64,000 bases of DNA from an uncultured Clostridia bacterium (lineage in GTDB: Bacteria > Bacillota > Clostridia > TANB77 > CAG-508), in the NCBI GenBank assembly GCA_949745595.1, contig CATJWN010000069.1, positions 1 to 64,000 of the forward strand. The letters run 5' to 3'. The position numbers were made by a program, and so were the translations under genes. Positions 1 through 9,818 of this stretch are shown piece after piece (positions within the stretch are counted from its first letter, which is position 1; every line of letters starts with the position of its first letter). Under the pieces are notes generated by a model, which saw nothing but the letters and a program-made list of their open reading frames with translations, was not told where the DNA came from and made no database searches.

Positions 1-1
1 A

Positions 2-934
2 AAACCAAATATTGAATGTGTGGAAACAGACGATAAGAGGAATTATGCAAAATTCATATGTGAACCATTAGAGCGTGGTTATGGTATGACAATAGGAAAC
101 TCTTTAAGAAGAATTCTATTATCATCACTACCAGGAGCTGCAATAACAAGTGTTAAAATAAATGGCGTAGTACATGAATTTTCTACAGTACAAGGTGTTG
201 TAGAAGATGTTCCTGAGTTAATTGTTAATTTAAAAAACGTAAGACTAAAAGTATTTGACAATGATGAAAAAATAATAAGAATAGATTTCAAAGGTGCTGG
301 AGAAATTAAAGCTGGTGATATCGTTACAGATGGAACTGTTGAAATTTTAAATCCAGAACTACATATAGCAACAACTTCTGCAAGCTGTGATTTACATATG
401 GAAATGACAGTTAACAGAGCAAGAGGGTATAATGTCGCTGAAAAGAATAAAAAAGATAATAGTCCAATAGATGTATTACCAATTGATTCAATTTTTACAC
501 CAGTAAAAAAAGTAAATTATACTGTTGAAAATACAAGAGTTGGTCAAATGGTAGACTATGATAAATTAACAATCGAAGTATGGACAGACGGAAGTTTAAA
601 ACCTTTTGAAGCTTTAAGTTTAGCTGCAAAGGTTATGGTAGGACATTTAGAATTATTTATAGATTTATCTGAAGCAGCTAGAAATACTCAAGTTATGGTT
701 GAAAAAGAAGAATCTAAGAAAGAAAAAGTCTTAGAAATGTCAATAGAAGAATTAGAGCTTTCTGTTAGATCATACAATTGTTTAAAAAGAGCTGGTATAG
801 CTACAGTAGAAGATTTAGCAAGTAAATCTCAAGAAGATATGATGAAGGTGAGAAACCTTGGTAGAAAATCATTAGATGAAGTTACAAACAAACTTATTGC
901 TTTAGGTTTGAGCTTCACATCAGAAGAAGATTAA
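2..934 (+). CDS. rpoA: RNA polymerase alpha subunit, 5' end outside window
   Basis: Alpha subunit of RNA polymerase; it dimerises to nucleate core assembly, and its C-terminal domain contacts UP elements and activators. The reading frame is open from base 2, and the family N-terminus (PNIECVE then [10 protein letters not shown]) continues upstream, so the gene enters from the left and the GTG at 20 is not its true start. Visible landmarks are the [20 protein letters not shown] assembly motif and, from about residue 240, the C-terminal helix-hairpin-helix domain ([15 protein letters not shown], then [12 protein letters not shown]). rplQ follows after 21 bases, the usual end of the ribosomal/alpha operon. 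Confidence 0.98.
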   Translation, partial: KPNIECVETDDKRNYAKFICEPLERGYGMTIGNSLRRILLSSLPGAAITSVKINGVVHEFSTVQGVVEDVPELIVNLKNVRLKVFDNDEKIIRIDFKGAGEIKAGDIVTDGTVEILNPELHIATTSASCDLHMEMTVNRARGYNVAEKNKKDNSPIDVLPIDSIFTPVKKVNYTVENTRVGQMVDYDKLTIEVWTDGSLKPFEALSLAAKVMVGHLELFIDLSEAARNTQVMVEKEESKKEKVLEMSIEELELSVRSYNCLKRAGIATVEDLASKSQEDMMKVRNLGRKSLDEVTNKLIALGLSFTSEED

Positions 935-955
935 GATTAAGGAAGGTGAAATAAA

Positions 956-1465
956 GTGGCAGGAACAAGAAAACTTGGAAAACCAACAGATCAAAGATTA
1001 GCAATGTTAAAAACACAAACTACAGATTTGTTATTAAATGGTAAAATAGTTACAACTGAAGCAAGAGCTAAAGAAGTTAAGGCTATGGTTGATAGCATTA
1101 TCGCATTAGCTGTTAAAGAGCACAAAAACTTTGAAGAAGTTGATGTTAAAGTTGTAAAAGCTAAATTAGATAAAAACGGAAAAAAAGTTACTGAAAAAGC
1201 AACAAGCAAAAATGGTAAAGAATATTTAAAAGTTGTTAAAGAAACAACAACTGAAAAAAGACAAAAAGATATGCCATCAAGATTAAGTGCTAGAAGAAAT
1301 ATAATGAAAAAAGTTAACAAGGTTGAAGGTGTTGACTTACTAGACAAATTATTTAACGAATTAGCTCCAAAATATGAAGGTAGAAATGGTGGTTATACTA
1401 GAATATTAAAAATGGAACCAAGACGTGGAGATAATGCTGAAATGGCAATATTACAATTAGTATAA
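956..1465 (+). CDS. rplQ: 50S ribosomal protein L17 with an internal insert
   Basis: bL17 of the large ribosomal subunit. The start is GTG, preceded by an AGGAAGGTGA ribosome-binding site. The N-terminal part ([15 protein letters not shown]) and the C-terminal [16 protein letters not shown] signature are typical. At 169 residues it is longer than the usual 115-130, because of a lysine-rich insert at about residues 50-95. Such inserts occur in some Clostridia and the frame is clean, so I take it as native. It ends the operon and is followed by a hairpin terminator. Confidence 0.97.
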   Translation: MAGTRKLGKPTDQRLAMLKTQTTDLLLNGKIVTTEARAKEVKAMVDSIIALAVKEHKNFEEVDVKVVKAKLDKNGKKVTEKATSKNGKEYLKVVKETTTEKRQKDMPSRLSARRNIMKKVNKVEGVDLLDKLFNELAPKYEGRNGGYTRILKMEPRRGDNAEMAILQLV

Positions 1466-1484
1466 TATGAGATGTAAGAGATAG

Positions 1485-1511
1485 AACCCTGATTTAGGGT
1501 TTTATTTTTTT
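1485..1511 (+). terminator. Rho-independent terminator after rplQ
   Basis: A six-pair stem AACCCT/AGGGTT with a five-base loop is followed by a T-rich tract. It lies 20 bases after the rplQ stop codon and ends the ribosomal operon. Confidence 0.8.
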
Positions 1512-1590
1512 GACAAAAAAAGTTGTATTTTGTAAAAGGTAATGATAGAATTACAATGAATGTGTAAAAAAGGAAGGTAGAATATATAAA

Positions 1591-3330
1591 ATGAAGAAAA
1601 CAGTGATTTCAATTTTGAAGAAATGTAAATGGTTATTTGTAATAATCATTGTTTTTGTAATTTTAAATATGTATTTTTTGACTTTTCCAGCTAAAATTAT
1701 TGGAGATATTATAGATTTATTATATGATGTAGAGAGTAATAAAGCGGAAATTGTAAATAATTTGATTTATTTAATTTTTATTTCAATATTTTTATTATTT
1801 ATTAGATTACCTTGGAGAAGTATATCTTCTTTTACTTCAAGAACTTTTGAAATGCTACTTAAAAACAAGATATTTGACCAGTTTTTGAAAATTAAAATGT
1901 CAAATATTCAAAATATAAAAAATGGTGAGATAATGTCGTATTTTACGCAAGATGTTTCAGAAATTAGGGCATTTTTTTATAAAGTTATTTCGTTTGGTAC
2001 TAGAATTATTGCTATTATGATTATAGTTACATATACAATGGTGAAGGGAGTTAACGCTAAGCTAACAATTGCAACTTTGTGTCCTATAGTTGTAACAGCA
2101 TTTTTAGTGGTAAAAATAAGAAAATATGTAGAGAAAAATTTTAGAAAATCTCAAAAATATTTTACAGACTTATCAGAATTTGTTCAGGAAAGTACTGATG
2201 CTATAAGAACAACTAAAGCATATTCAGGAGAAAATGCTAAACTAAAAGAATTTATAAGAAAAAACAAGGTTTTAAGGTCTAGCAATATAGCAGTTGAAAT
2301 TCATTCTACGCTTTTATCAATATGTATTAAAATTTGCTTTGGATTGTGTTATGGAATCTCTTTAATATATGGATCAAGATTAGTTTTAGAGAATAAGATT
2401 TCAATTGGCGAATTTACAGCTTTTCAAGGGTATATAGGATTGTTTGTTGGGCCAGTGGAGTGGTTGCCAAGTTTAATGTCTAGGGGAAAGAGAGCGGCAT
2501 TGGCTTATAGAAGATTGGACAGATTATTTAAGATAGAAAAAGAAAAGCTTTTGCCAATTTCTGAAATGAAGCAAGATATGATTTCTGGTGATATAGTAAT
2601 AAAGAATTTGACTTATAATTATCCATCTAATATAGAAGTTGCACTTAAAAGTATTAATTTAGAAATAAAACAGGGACAAAAATTAGGAATTATAGGAACA
2701 ATAGGAAGTGGAAAAACAACACTTGCTAACCTTTTACTTAGATTATATCAGGTAAAAGATAACACCATATTTATAGGTGGAGTAGATATAAACGATATTG
2801 AAATAACGGATTTAAGAAAGAGTATTTGTTATATAACTCAAGATAATTTTTTATTTTCTTCAACTTTACGTGACAATATCAGGTTATTTAAAGAAGGATA
2901 TAAGGATGATGATATTAGAGAAAGTACAAAAAATGCCTTAATATATGACGATATATCACAGATGAAAGATGAAATAAATACTGTTATTGGTGAGCGAGGA
3001 GTTGATTTGTCAGGCGGACAAAAGCAAAGAATTGTTATTTCGAGAGCTTTCCTACTTAGAAGTAATATTGTTATTTTTGATGATACTTTTTCTGCTTTAG
3101 ATAATAAAACAGAAGAACAAGTATTAAGAAATGTTAATGAAATATGTAAAGATAAGACTTGCATAATTATTTCAAATAGAATCTCTGATATAAAAGATGC
3201 AGACAAGATAATAGTTTTAGAAGATGGAGTTATCGTAGAAGAAGGAAAGCATCAAGTATTATTAGACTATAATGGTTTGTATAGGAAATTTTATGACAAA
3301 CAGTCTTCAAAAGATGAAATAAATGTTTAA
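1591..3330 (+). CDS. ABC exporter half-transporter, subunit with degenerate catalytic residues
   Basis: Type IV ABC exporter subunit of 579 residues with six predicted membrane segments (about 1-300) and a C-terminal nucleotide-binding domain. Walker A is GTIGSGKTT near residue 370 and the signature LSGGQ near 474. After Walker B the catalytic glutamate is replaced by aspartate (FDDTFSALD), and the H-loop histidine is replaced by asparagine (ISNRISDI). The partner encoded 10 bases downstream has consensus catalytic residues but a degenerate signature. That is the pattern of heterodimeric exporters with one dead ATP site (BmrCD, TM287/288 type). The substrate cannot be told from sequence; a drug, lipid or peptide is possible. 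The start is ATG with AAGGAAGG upstream. Confidence 0.92.
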   Translation: MKKTVISILKKCKWLFVIIIVFVILNMYFLTFPAKIIGDIIDLLYDVESNKAEIVNNLIYLIFISIFLLFIRLPWRSISSFTSRTFEMLLKNKIFDQFLKIKMSNIQNIKNGEIMSYFTQDVSEIRAFFYKVISFGTRIIAIMIIVTYTMVKGVNAKLTIATLCPIVVTAFLVVKIRKYVEKNFRKSQKYFTDLSEFVQESTDAIRTTKAYSGENAKLKEFIRKNKVLRSSNIAVEIHSTLLSICIKICFGLCYGISLIYGSRLVLENKISIGEFTAFQGYIGLFVGPVEWLPSLMSRGKRAALAYRRLDRLFKIEKEKLLPISEMKQDMISGDIVIKNLTYNYPSNIEVALKSINLEIKQGQKLGIIGTIGSGKTTLANLLLRLYQVKDNTIFIGGVDINDIEITDLRKSICYITQDNFLFSSTLRDNIRLFKEGYKDDDIRESTKNALIYDDISQMKDEINTVIGERGVDLSGGQKQRIVISRAFLLRSNIVIFDDTFSALDNKTEEQVLRNVNEICKDKTCIIISNRISDIKDADKIIVLEDGVIVEEGKHQVLLDYNGLYRKFYDKQSSKDEINV

Positions 3331-3340
3331 GGAGTAACAA

Positions 3341-5083
3341 ATGGAAAATAAAACTCTGATTAGAGTTAAAAAAATGCTAAAACCACATATGAAAGCAATT
3401 TTTATAGTAAGCTTTTTGTCATTATTAGTAAGTCTTGGAGAGATTATAAATCCTTATCTAATAAAAATTGTTATAGACGAATACTTATCTAAAAATTTAT
3501 ATACAAATGGGATAATTACTGTAAGTATGATTGGAGCTATTTATATAGGAATAGTATTATTAGAAAATATAATAGATTTAATTGCAAGGATGGCTACTAG
3601 TATAATTGGTGAAGATGTTATTTATGACCTAAGAAATAAATTGTTTAAATATACTCAATATGCTAATATACCATTTCATGATAGAACTCCAGCGGGTAAA
3701 CTTTTTGTTAGAATAACTAACGATGTAGAAGACATTTCTACATTATTTAAAGAAGTTGTGACTACAGTTATCAAAGATATAATTTTAATCATAGGAATTA
3801 TAGTTATTATGCTAATTTTTAGTATTAAATTAAGCCTATTAACTTTTACAGTAATACCATTTGTTGTATTTTTTACAGGAATAATGACTATATTGCTTAA
3901 TAAAATTTATGATAAATCAAAAATTATAAGAACAAACTTAAATACTTTTTTAGCTGAATCTATTTATGGAGCAAAAATTATTAAAATATTTAATATTCAA
4001 AGCGAAAAAAGAGCAGAATGTGAAAAATATACTAGAGATTTTAGAAATACAAGATTTCAAGAAGGCATAATTCAATCATTGCTTCCTTCTATTATGACAA
4101 TTTTAGAAAATGTAGCAGTTACTATTATTGTATTAGTTTGTACATATAAAATATATGGAATTACTTTAGAAGTTGGACTTGCTTATGTTTTTATAACATA
4201 TATTAAACAATTATTTGAGCCTATTACAAGAATAGTGGAAAATATAGAGGTAGTAGAAGAGGCAGTAGTTTCAATAAATAAAGTGTATGATATTTTAGAA
4301 GAAAGAGAATATTTAGAGAATCTTGAAAATGGGATAGAATTAAATAGGATTGAAGGCAGAATAGAATTTAAAAATGTATGGTTTTCTTATGATAATGAAA
4401 ATTGGGTTTTAGAAGATGTTAGTTTTGTTGTAGAACCAGGAGAAAGTGTTGCTTTAGTGGGAAAAACAGGCTCTGGAAAGACAACTATTACGAATTTAAT
4501 AAACAGATTTTATGAGATACAAAAAGGCGAAATTTTAATAGATGGTATTAATATCAAGGATATTAATATTAGGAGTTTAAGAAGTCATATAGGAATTATT
4601 TTGCAAGATCCTTTTATATTTGCTGAAAGTATTAAAGATAATATAAGATTAAATAAAAGTATTTTAGATGAGGATATTTATTCTGCTATACAGCTTGCAT
4701 CTGCTAATGAATTTGTTGATTCATTACCAAACGGAATAGAAGAAATATCAAATGAAAGAGGAAATTCTTATTCAGCAGGGCAGAAACAATTATTAGCTTT
4801 TGCAAGAATTTTTGCACATAATCCAGATATATTTGTTTTGGATGAGGCAACAGCTAACATAGATACTTACACTGAAGGCTTAATTCAAAAATCTATAGAT
4901 AGATTATCAAAAGAGAAAACTGCTATATTTATTGCTCATAGATTGTCTACTATTGTAAATGTAGATAAAATTATAGTATTAAGTAAAGGTAAAATTATAG
5001 AAGAAGGAAATCATACTGAATTATTAAATAGAGGTGGATATTATTCTAAGCTATACAATTCATATTATGAAAGTTTAGGTTAA
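3341..5083 (+). CDS. ABC exporter half-transporter, catalytically consensus subunit
   Basis: Second half of a heterodimeric ABC exporter, 580 residues, with six membrane segments followed by an NBD. Walker A is GKTGSGKTT near residue 375, Walker B is FVLDEATANID with the catalytic glutamate, and the H-loop is IAHRLSTI. The signature is YSAGQ rather than LSGGQ. Since each ATP site pairs one subunit's Walker motifs with the other's signature, this weak signature faces the weak Walker B/H-loop of the upstream subunit. One degenerate and one active site result. It is co-transcribed with the upstream gene (10-base gap, GGAG before the ATG). Confidence 0.93.
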   Translation: MENKTLIRVKKMLKPHMKAIFIVSFLSLLVSLGEIINPYLIKIVIDEYLSKNLYTNGIITVSMIGAIYIGIVLLENIIDLIARMATSIIGEDVIYDLRNKLFKYTQYANIPFHDRTPAGKLFVRITNDVEDISTLFKEVVTTVIKDIILIIGIIVIMLIFSIKLSLLTFTVIPFVVFFTGIMTILLNKIYDKSKIIRTNLNTFLAESIYGAKIIKIFNIQSEKRAECEKYTRDFRNTRFQEGIIQSLLPSIMTILENVAVTIIVLVCTYKIYGITLEVGLAYVFITYIKQLFEPITRIVENIEVVEEAVVSINKVYDILEEREYLENLENGIELNRIEGRIEFKNVWFSYDNENWVLEDVSFVVEPGESVALVGKTGSGKTTITNLINRFYEIQKGEILIDGINIKDINIRSLRSHIGIILQDPFIFAESIKDNIRLNKSILDEDIYSAIQLASANEFVDSLPNGIEEISNERGNSYSAGQKQLLAFARIFAHNPDIFVLDEATANIDTYTEGLIQKSIDRLSKEKTAIFIAHRLSTIVNVDKIIVLSKGKIIEEGNHTELLNRGGYYSKLYNSYYESLG

Positions 5084-5118
5084 ATAAAGATCGTAATAAA
5101 TAGTACAGGAGATGAAAA

Positions 5119-6417
5119 ATGGAATCAAGTACGAGAAGAAAGAAATTAAAGCAATGTAGAAGAAGAAATGCAAAATTATATCCTATTTACAAAATGTTTT
5201 CATGGGATTTACTTTGTTATTATTCGATAGAATATTTATTTTTAACAATAACTAAAGGAATTAGCATATCAGACGTTTTGCTACTTAGTGCATTTTATTT
5301 AATAAGTAAAATGTTAGTGCAAATTCCGTCTGTAACCATTTGTGATTTTTTGGGCAGAAAACGCAGTATAGTTTTAGGTAATGCGATGTTAGTTTGCTAT
5401 ATGCTTACTTTAATTGTTGCACCCAATATGCCACTCATGCTATTTGCTATGTTTCTTTGCGCTTTTGGATATGCGATAAAATATTTATCAGAATCGAATT
5501 TGTTATATGACTCAGTAGCAACAAAAGGTGGAGATGGACTCTACAGTAAGATAGACTCAAAAGGTGGAAGTATGTACTATTTTTTAGATGGTATAGCTTC
5601 TTTAGTTGCAGGTTATTTATTTGTCATTAATAATTATTTACCAGTAATTATATGTTTATTATGTTTAATAATTGCTACAATTTTATCTTGTGGATTTTCG
5701 GACGTATATGATTTACGACAGAGGAAAAATAAAGATAAGAGTGTGTTTGCTACTTTTAAAGAATATAGTGTGGATTTAAAGGAAACTTGTAAGTTTATTT
5801 TTAAATCTAATAGAATGAAGGCTTTAATACTTTTTGAAATAGTATTTTATAGTTTAATTAAAATAATTGATGTATATAGAAGTGACTTATTAGTGGATAT
5901 TGGTGTTCCAGAAGAGCAATTTTCAATGATATTTGCAGTACTTACTTTTATAGCGGCATTAGCAGTTTCAATGAGGGAAAAACTTGAAAAGAAGTATAAA
6001 AACAGGATATTAACTTTTATATCATTATCATATGTGTTTGCTATTATATTTGTTGGTGTAATTTCATGTATTACTACAAGTAAGAGTATACTACCAATAA
6101 TTTTGATAATGTATGTTATAGCTAAAGTTTGCTCATCAATTTGGTTTTTCTTAGAAGGAAAATATGTAAAGAACTTTACGAACGAAAAAGTAAGAAGTAA
6201 AATTACATTTACTTATGAACTTATTGGCTGTATGGCAGCTGCAATTGCTTCTGTTTTAGCGGGACAACTCGTAAAGGTAGTAACAATAGAGCAAGCTTTT
6301 TTGATTGTTGGTTTAATAGGGCTTATAGCTATTGTGCTTACATTAGACTATATGAGAACAAGGTTTGGACTTAATCCTAAAGAATATGCTAAAAAAGATA
6401 TAGAATTTTCTAAATAA
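5119..6417 (+). CDS. Major facilitator superfamily transporter
   Basis: Polytopic membrane protein of 432 residues with about 12 hydrophobic segments. The MFS motif A is visible between helices 2 and 3 (DFLGRKRSIVLGN). A basic N-terminus (RRKKLKQCRRRNAK) precedes the first helix. It starts with ATG 7 bases after AGGAGATG, 35 bases downstream of the ABC exporter pair, so the three may form one export operon. The substrate is not evident. The distribution of charges and helices fits an efflux carrier, but that is inference. Confidence 0.85.
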   Translation: MESSTRRKKLKQCRRRNAKLYPIYKMFSWDLLCYYSIEYLFLTITKGISISDVLLLSAFYLISKMLVQIPSVTICDFLGRKRSIVLGNAMLVCYMLTLIVAPNMPLMLFAMFLCAFGYAIKYLSESNLLYDSVATKGGDGLYSKIDSKGGSMYYFLDGIASLVAGYLFVINNYLPVIICLLCLIIATILSCGFSDVYDLRQRKNKDKSVFATFKEYSVDLKETCKFIFKSNRMKALILFEIVFYSLIKIIDVYRSDLLVDIGVPEEQFSMIFAVLTFIAALAVSMREKLEKKYKNRILTFISLSYVFAIIFVGVISCITTSKSILPIILIMYVIAKVCSSIWFFLEGKYVKNFTNEKVRSKITFTYELIGCMAAAIASVLAGQLVKVVTIEQAFLIVGLIGLIAIVLTLDYMRTRFGLNPKEYAKKDIEFSK

Positions 6418-6465
6418 CATAAATAGGTAACAAATTATAAAATTTGACATAAACTAACATAAGAG

Positions 6466-6816
6466 GTGATAGATATGCTAAATTTTATAGTAGAAGTAAT
6501 AATCTGGGTATTATGTATTTACGGACTTTTAAGCATAATAAAAGATGTTATGGAAGAACATTCATATAAACGAATAAAACATAATGTGAAGCTTATTTTA
6601 ACAGTAAAAGATGTGGAAGATGGAATTGAAGATTACATAAGACAGCTTAATTTTTCTAAAAATTTCTTTAAGAATTTAGTAGTAATAGATTTAGATTCTA
6701 AAGATAAGACGTTAGACATCATAAAAAAGCTTACTGACGAAGGAATGAATATAAAGCTGTTAGAAAGAGAAGAAGGAATAGAATATATAGAAAAAACAAT
6801 AGCCCCTGATAAATAA
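6466..6816 (+). CDS. Small membrane-anchored protein of unknown function
   Basis: A 116-residue protein with one N-terminal membrane segment (residues 5-25) and a cytoplasmic part. The stretch VVIDLDSKDKTLDIIKKL loosely resembles the nucleotide-binding strand-helix of family 2 glycosyltransferases (the VDDGSxDxT region). It lacks the rest of that fold, so a glycosyltransferase call is not justified. It has a GAGGTGATAG ribosome-binding site. Its stop codon lies inside the hairpin shared with the convergent downstream gene. I do not recognise the family. Confidence 0.7.
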   Translation: MIDMLNFIVEVIIWVLCIYGLLSIIKDVMEEHSYKRIKHNVKLILTVKDVEDGIEDYIRQLNFSKNFFKNLVVIDLDSKDKTLDIIKKLTDEGMNIKLLEREEGIEYIEKTIAPDK

Positions 6817-6825
6817 GGGGCTATT
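6798..6825. terminator. Bidirectional terminator between convergent genes
   Basis: A ten-pair perfect stem (AATAGCCCCT/AGGGGCTATT) with an eight-base loop covers the stop codons of both convergent genes. Confidence 0.85.
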
Positions 6826-8728
6826 AGTTTCTATCTTCATAACTTTTAGGATCACCTTTAGGTTTTTTTTCTGTATTTCTATCTATTGGTGTTGTTATAT
6901 TTAGGTTATTGTTAATAGAATTAATATTGTCATGAGGCGTATATATATTTTTTGTTTTCTCTTTATCTTTTTCATTCTCATTTCCTTTTACTAAAGATAT
7001 TTTACGATTACAATGTTTTGCTCCACCTTTAATAGCTTCGAAAGCTTTGAAAAAGTCAAAAGTTTTTAAAAAGTCAAAAGCTTTAAAAACTCTATCTAAC
7101 ATTCCTTCGGTATAGTTGGCATCGCTTAATGCAAGGAAAGCTTCGTCAAAGTCATCTGGATGTGCTGCACTAAACTCGTCTAATGAAAGTCCATCAGAGA
7201 AGAAAGAAAAGTCTTGATGGTAATATGCTTTTATAGCACTTGCGAAATCTAATGGTTCTAATTTTATCGGTGTAATAATATCACCACTTTTGTCACGTGC
7301 TGGCATTAATGGAGTGCATATTTTTAATCTATGAAAGTTCTCTTTTTCATAAGGTTTATAAGAATTACTATGGCTAGCACTACCATATTCAGCTAATTCA
7401 TTTTGAGCTGCTGTTCTAAATTGTTTTTCATAATTTCCAAAAGGTGTGGTAACAATCACGTGGAAAGACTGATATCCACTGCTTTTAGGATATCTCATAT
7501 AATCTTTTGAACAGGCAGCAAAATGATTTATAAGGGTAGCTTGTTCGAAGTTTTGATCAAAATTACCTAAATCGTCAAAACATAGAGCACAAACTCTTAA
7601 TTCTAGTTCTGCTTCTTGAAGGTTTGCTTGGTAATTTAATCTGTTGCATATAATATGTTCTGATATTTCTCCACCAGTAATTAAATCATCAAAATTTAAA
7701 TGTAAATCATAGTTACCATTTTTTATAGAACTATCTAGATAATTTATAATTCTAATAAAATCTCTATATTCTGGATATAAGCTTGTTCCATATACATAAA
7801 GGAATTCTTCTTGAGGCAATTTTCTATAGTCTTGTAACATTTTTTTACGAGGAGACATAAATTGTAATAATTCATTTTCTAGAGAATTTCTAAAATCTAT
7901 TATACCTTCTTTTTGTACTTGACTTTTTAAAGCTTTTACAATTGGTAACGTAGTTGTGTCTTCAAAAAAATCTGCATTTCTTATTTTTTGTATTTCTCTA
8001 TAAATGTCGTCTTTGTTTAAAGATGGTGGCAAAGAAGTTATGTATCTATATACTTCTGGAATACCTTTTATATTTAAAGCATAGGCAACGAAATCCTGCT
8101 TAGGTATTGTAAAATTACTATCAGGTTCAAAATTAAGTATTTTGGGTTTTGATATATCTAATTGTTTATTTAATGGAATTTCTTGAAAACCATATCTTGA
8201 ATCTTCTTTACTTAATTCATTAATATGTTCCATATATTCTAATATTAGACCATATACATGTCTATAGAAGTTTTCTGGTTCTAATCTAAATTGATAACGT
8301 GGATGTATAACATCACGAGTAGCAATTATGTCATAAGCAAGTCCTGAGGTAGGAATTGCAGTTTTCTTTTCTAATCGATCTGAACATTCCATTAATAACT
8401 TTTCATAGAGGCTGTAAAAAGATTTTATACGAGCAGTTGATTCTATATCCATTTGAGGTGTGTTTTTAGAATCCATGAAGTTAGCCATTTCTGACAAATG
8501 AGGAAGGGCTAATTCAAAATTTAAACTACCTTTATGGGAAATATTGTAATATTCAGTTAAATTTCCAATCATTGCTTGAGCTATATTTGCTACAATAGGG
8601 TCTGGGTGATATAAAAAATCACGATAATGTTCAATAGATGTTAAGCAAACATCATCACTAGACCCTGGTATGTTTGTAATATCTAACAAAAAATTATCTG
8701 GAAGTGATGTTCTATTATTAATTTCCAT
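6824..8728 (-). CDS. Large RelA/SpoT-domain protein
   Basis: A 634-residue cytoplasmic protein. Its middle third carries the signature of the RelA/SpoT nucleotidyltransferase fold (YPKSSGYQSFHV, then QFRTAAQNELAEYGSASH), which binds the pyrophosphate acceptor in (p)ppGpp synthetases. No HD hydrolase, TGS or ACT domain is seen, and the flanking regions are unlike classical Rel. It may be a specialised alarmone synthetase or an inactive relative. The C-terminus is low-complexity and polar, with a short repeat KAFDFLKTFDFFKAF. I chose ATG 8728 over an in-frame ATG at 8776. AGGAG lies 7 bases before it, and a consensus promoter covers the longer version's start. It has its own promoter and faces the transporter cluster. 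Confidence 0.75.
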   Translation of the reverse strand: MEINNRTSLPDNFLLDITNIPGSSDDVCLTSIEHYRDFLYHPDPIVANIAQAMIGNLTEYYNISHKGSLNFELALPHLSEMANFMDSKNTPQMDIESTARIKSFYSLYEKLLMECSDRLEKKTAIPTSGLAYDIIATRDVIHPRYQFRLEPENFYRHVYGLILEYMEHINELSKEDSRYGFQEIPLNKQLDISKPKILNFEPDSNFTIPKQDFVAYALNIKGIPEVYRYITSLPPSLNKDDIYREIQKIRNADFFEDTTTLPIVKALKSQVQKEGIIDFRNSLENELLQFMSPRKKMLQDYRKLPQEEFLYVYGTSLYPEYRDFIRIINYLDSSIKNGNYDLHLNFDDLITGGEISEHIICNRLNYQANLQEAELELRVCALCFDDLGNFDQNFEQATLINHFAACSKDYMRYPKSSGYQSFHVIVTTPFGNYEKQFRTAAQNELAEYGSASHSNSYKPYEKENFHRLKICTPLMPARDKSGDIITPIKLEPLDFASAIKAYYHQDFSFFSDGLSLDEFSAAHPDDFDEAFLALSDANYTEGMLDRVFKAFDFLKTFDFFKAFEAIKGGAKHCNRKISLVKGNENEKDKEKTKNIYTPHDNINSINNNLNITTPIDRNTEKKPKGDPKSYEDRN

Positions 8729-8747
8729 AAAATCTCCTAACAATATA

Positions 8748-8776
8748 ATTATACCATAAAATAACTCAAAAATCAA
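8748..8776 (-). promoter_or_regulatory. Sigma-A-type promoter of the RelA/SpoT-like gene
   Basis: On the minus strand, TTGATT is followed after 17 bases by TATAAT, 20 bases upstream of the ATG at 8728. It overlaps the only alternative start and so supports the shorter protein. Confidence 0.75.
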
Positions 8777-8809
8777 TCAAATTAAATTATATAATAATCA
8801 CGAAAACTG

Positions 8810-8838
8810 TTGAAATATCTTGAAAAATTAAGTATAAT
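8810..8838 (+). promoter_or_regulatory. Sigma-A-type promoter of the MBL-fold gene
   Basis: TTGAAA, 17 bases, TATAAT, then AAGGAGGA and the ATG at 8863. It is divergent from the promoter at 8748-8776. Confidence 0.75.
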
Positions 8839-8862
8839 ATACAAGGAGGATTTGGAAAAATT

Positions 8863-9804
8863 ATGAAAAAGATAGTTTTAATTATGTTATTGGTAATTTT
8901 AATTATTTGTGGAATTACTACTTATGATAGTATAGTAAATAAAGAAGAGGAAGCAGTATCATTAGCGCAGTCAACTACTAATACTAGTTGGACTATTACA
9001 GAGTTTGGCAGTCAAGGCGAAGAGCAGATGATGAGCTTTGCAATTGAAGGTAATGTTAAGGGGTTAGTAATAGTGGACGGTGGCTATGAAACTGTTGAAG
9101 GTGATGTAAATAATATATTAGAAACTATAAAGAAGCATAATAATGTTGTAGATACTTGGATAGTTACACATTTAGATGCAGACCATGCTGGTGTGTTTTT
9201 AAATATTATGAAAAACCATCCAGAAGTAACTATAAAACAAGTATATACTGAAAACATACCAGAACTTGAGAAATGTAAGGCTTCTACTCCTTGGGAAGTT
9301 GATTGGTCAACTTACGAAGATTTTGTTAAGTTTGCTACAGAAAATGATCATATTAAGAGCCTTTCAGAAGGAAATATTGTTGAGGATGTTATAGGTTTGA
9401 ACTTAGAAGTCCTTTGGTCATACTCTGAATGGGTTGATACATATTCTAGCAATATACTTAATAATGGAGCATTAGTGTTTAAATTAAGTGGAAAAGAAGA
9501 AAGTATTTTATTTTTTGCAGATGTTCAAGATGGAAAAATTGGAAATGAGTTGATAAAAAAGCATAAAGAAAGTTTAAAATCTGATTATGTTCAAATAGGA
9601 CATCATGGAAATAATAGTATGCCAGACGAGATATATAGTATAATAAATCCTAAAGTGGCATTTATACCAGCACCAAATTGGATATTTGAGAATCCTAATA
9701 AGGTAAGTTGGTATACAGCAGAAAAGATACGTAATTTATTAACTGAAAAGGGAGTTACAGTGTATTCTGATAAAGACTGTCCAGTATCAGTAACTATGAA
9801 ATAG
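8863..9804 (+). CDS. Exported metallo-beta-lactamase-fold hydrolase
   Basis: A 313-residue protein with an N-terminal signal or anchor segment (residues 4-22) and a metallo-beta-lactamase domain. The metal motif THLDADHAG (HxxxDH form) lies near residue 105, with further ligand candidates in FFADVQDG and IGHHGNNSMP. It resembles the ComEC C-terminal hydrolase-like proteins that occur alone in Clostridia. The substrate is unknown; a phosphodiester or nucleic-acid substrate is possible by family. It is followed after 14 bases by the U32 gene and probably co-transcribed with it. Confidence 0.82.
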   Translation: MKKIVLIMLLVILIICGITTYDSIVNKEEEAVSLAQSTTNTSWTITEFGSQGEEQMMSFAIEGNVKGLVIVDGGYETVEGDVNNILETIKKHNNVVDTWIVTHLDADHAGVFLNIMKNHPEVTIKQVYTENIPELEKCKASTPWEVDWSTYEDFVKFATENDHIKSLSEGNIVEDVIGLNLEVLWSYSEWVDTYSSNILNNGALVFKLSGKEESILFFADVQDGKIGNELIKKHKESLKSDYVQIGHHGNNSMPDEIYSIINPKVAFIPAPNWIFENPNKVSWYTAEKIRNLLTEKGVTVYSDKDCPVSVTMK

Positions 9805-9818
9805 AAATGGAGATTTAT

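Noticed and set aside
7045..7085. Short tandem repeat in the RelA/SpoT-like gene
   Set aside because: Two imperfect copies encoding KxFDF; simple low-complexity coding sequence, not a repeat element.
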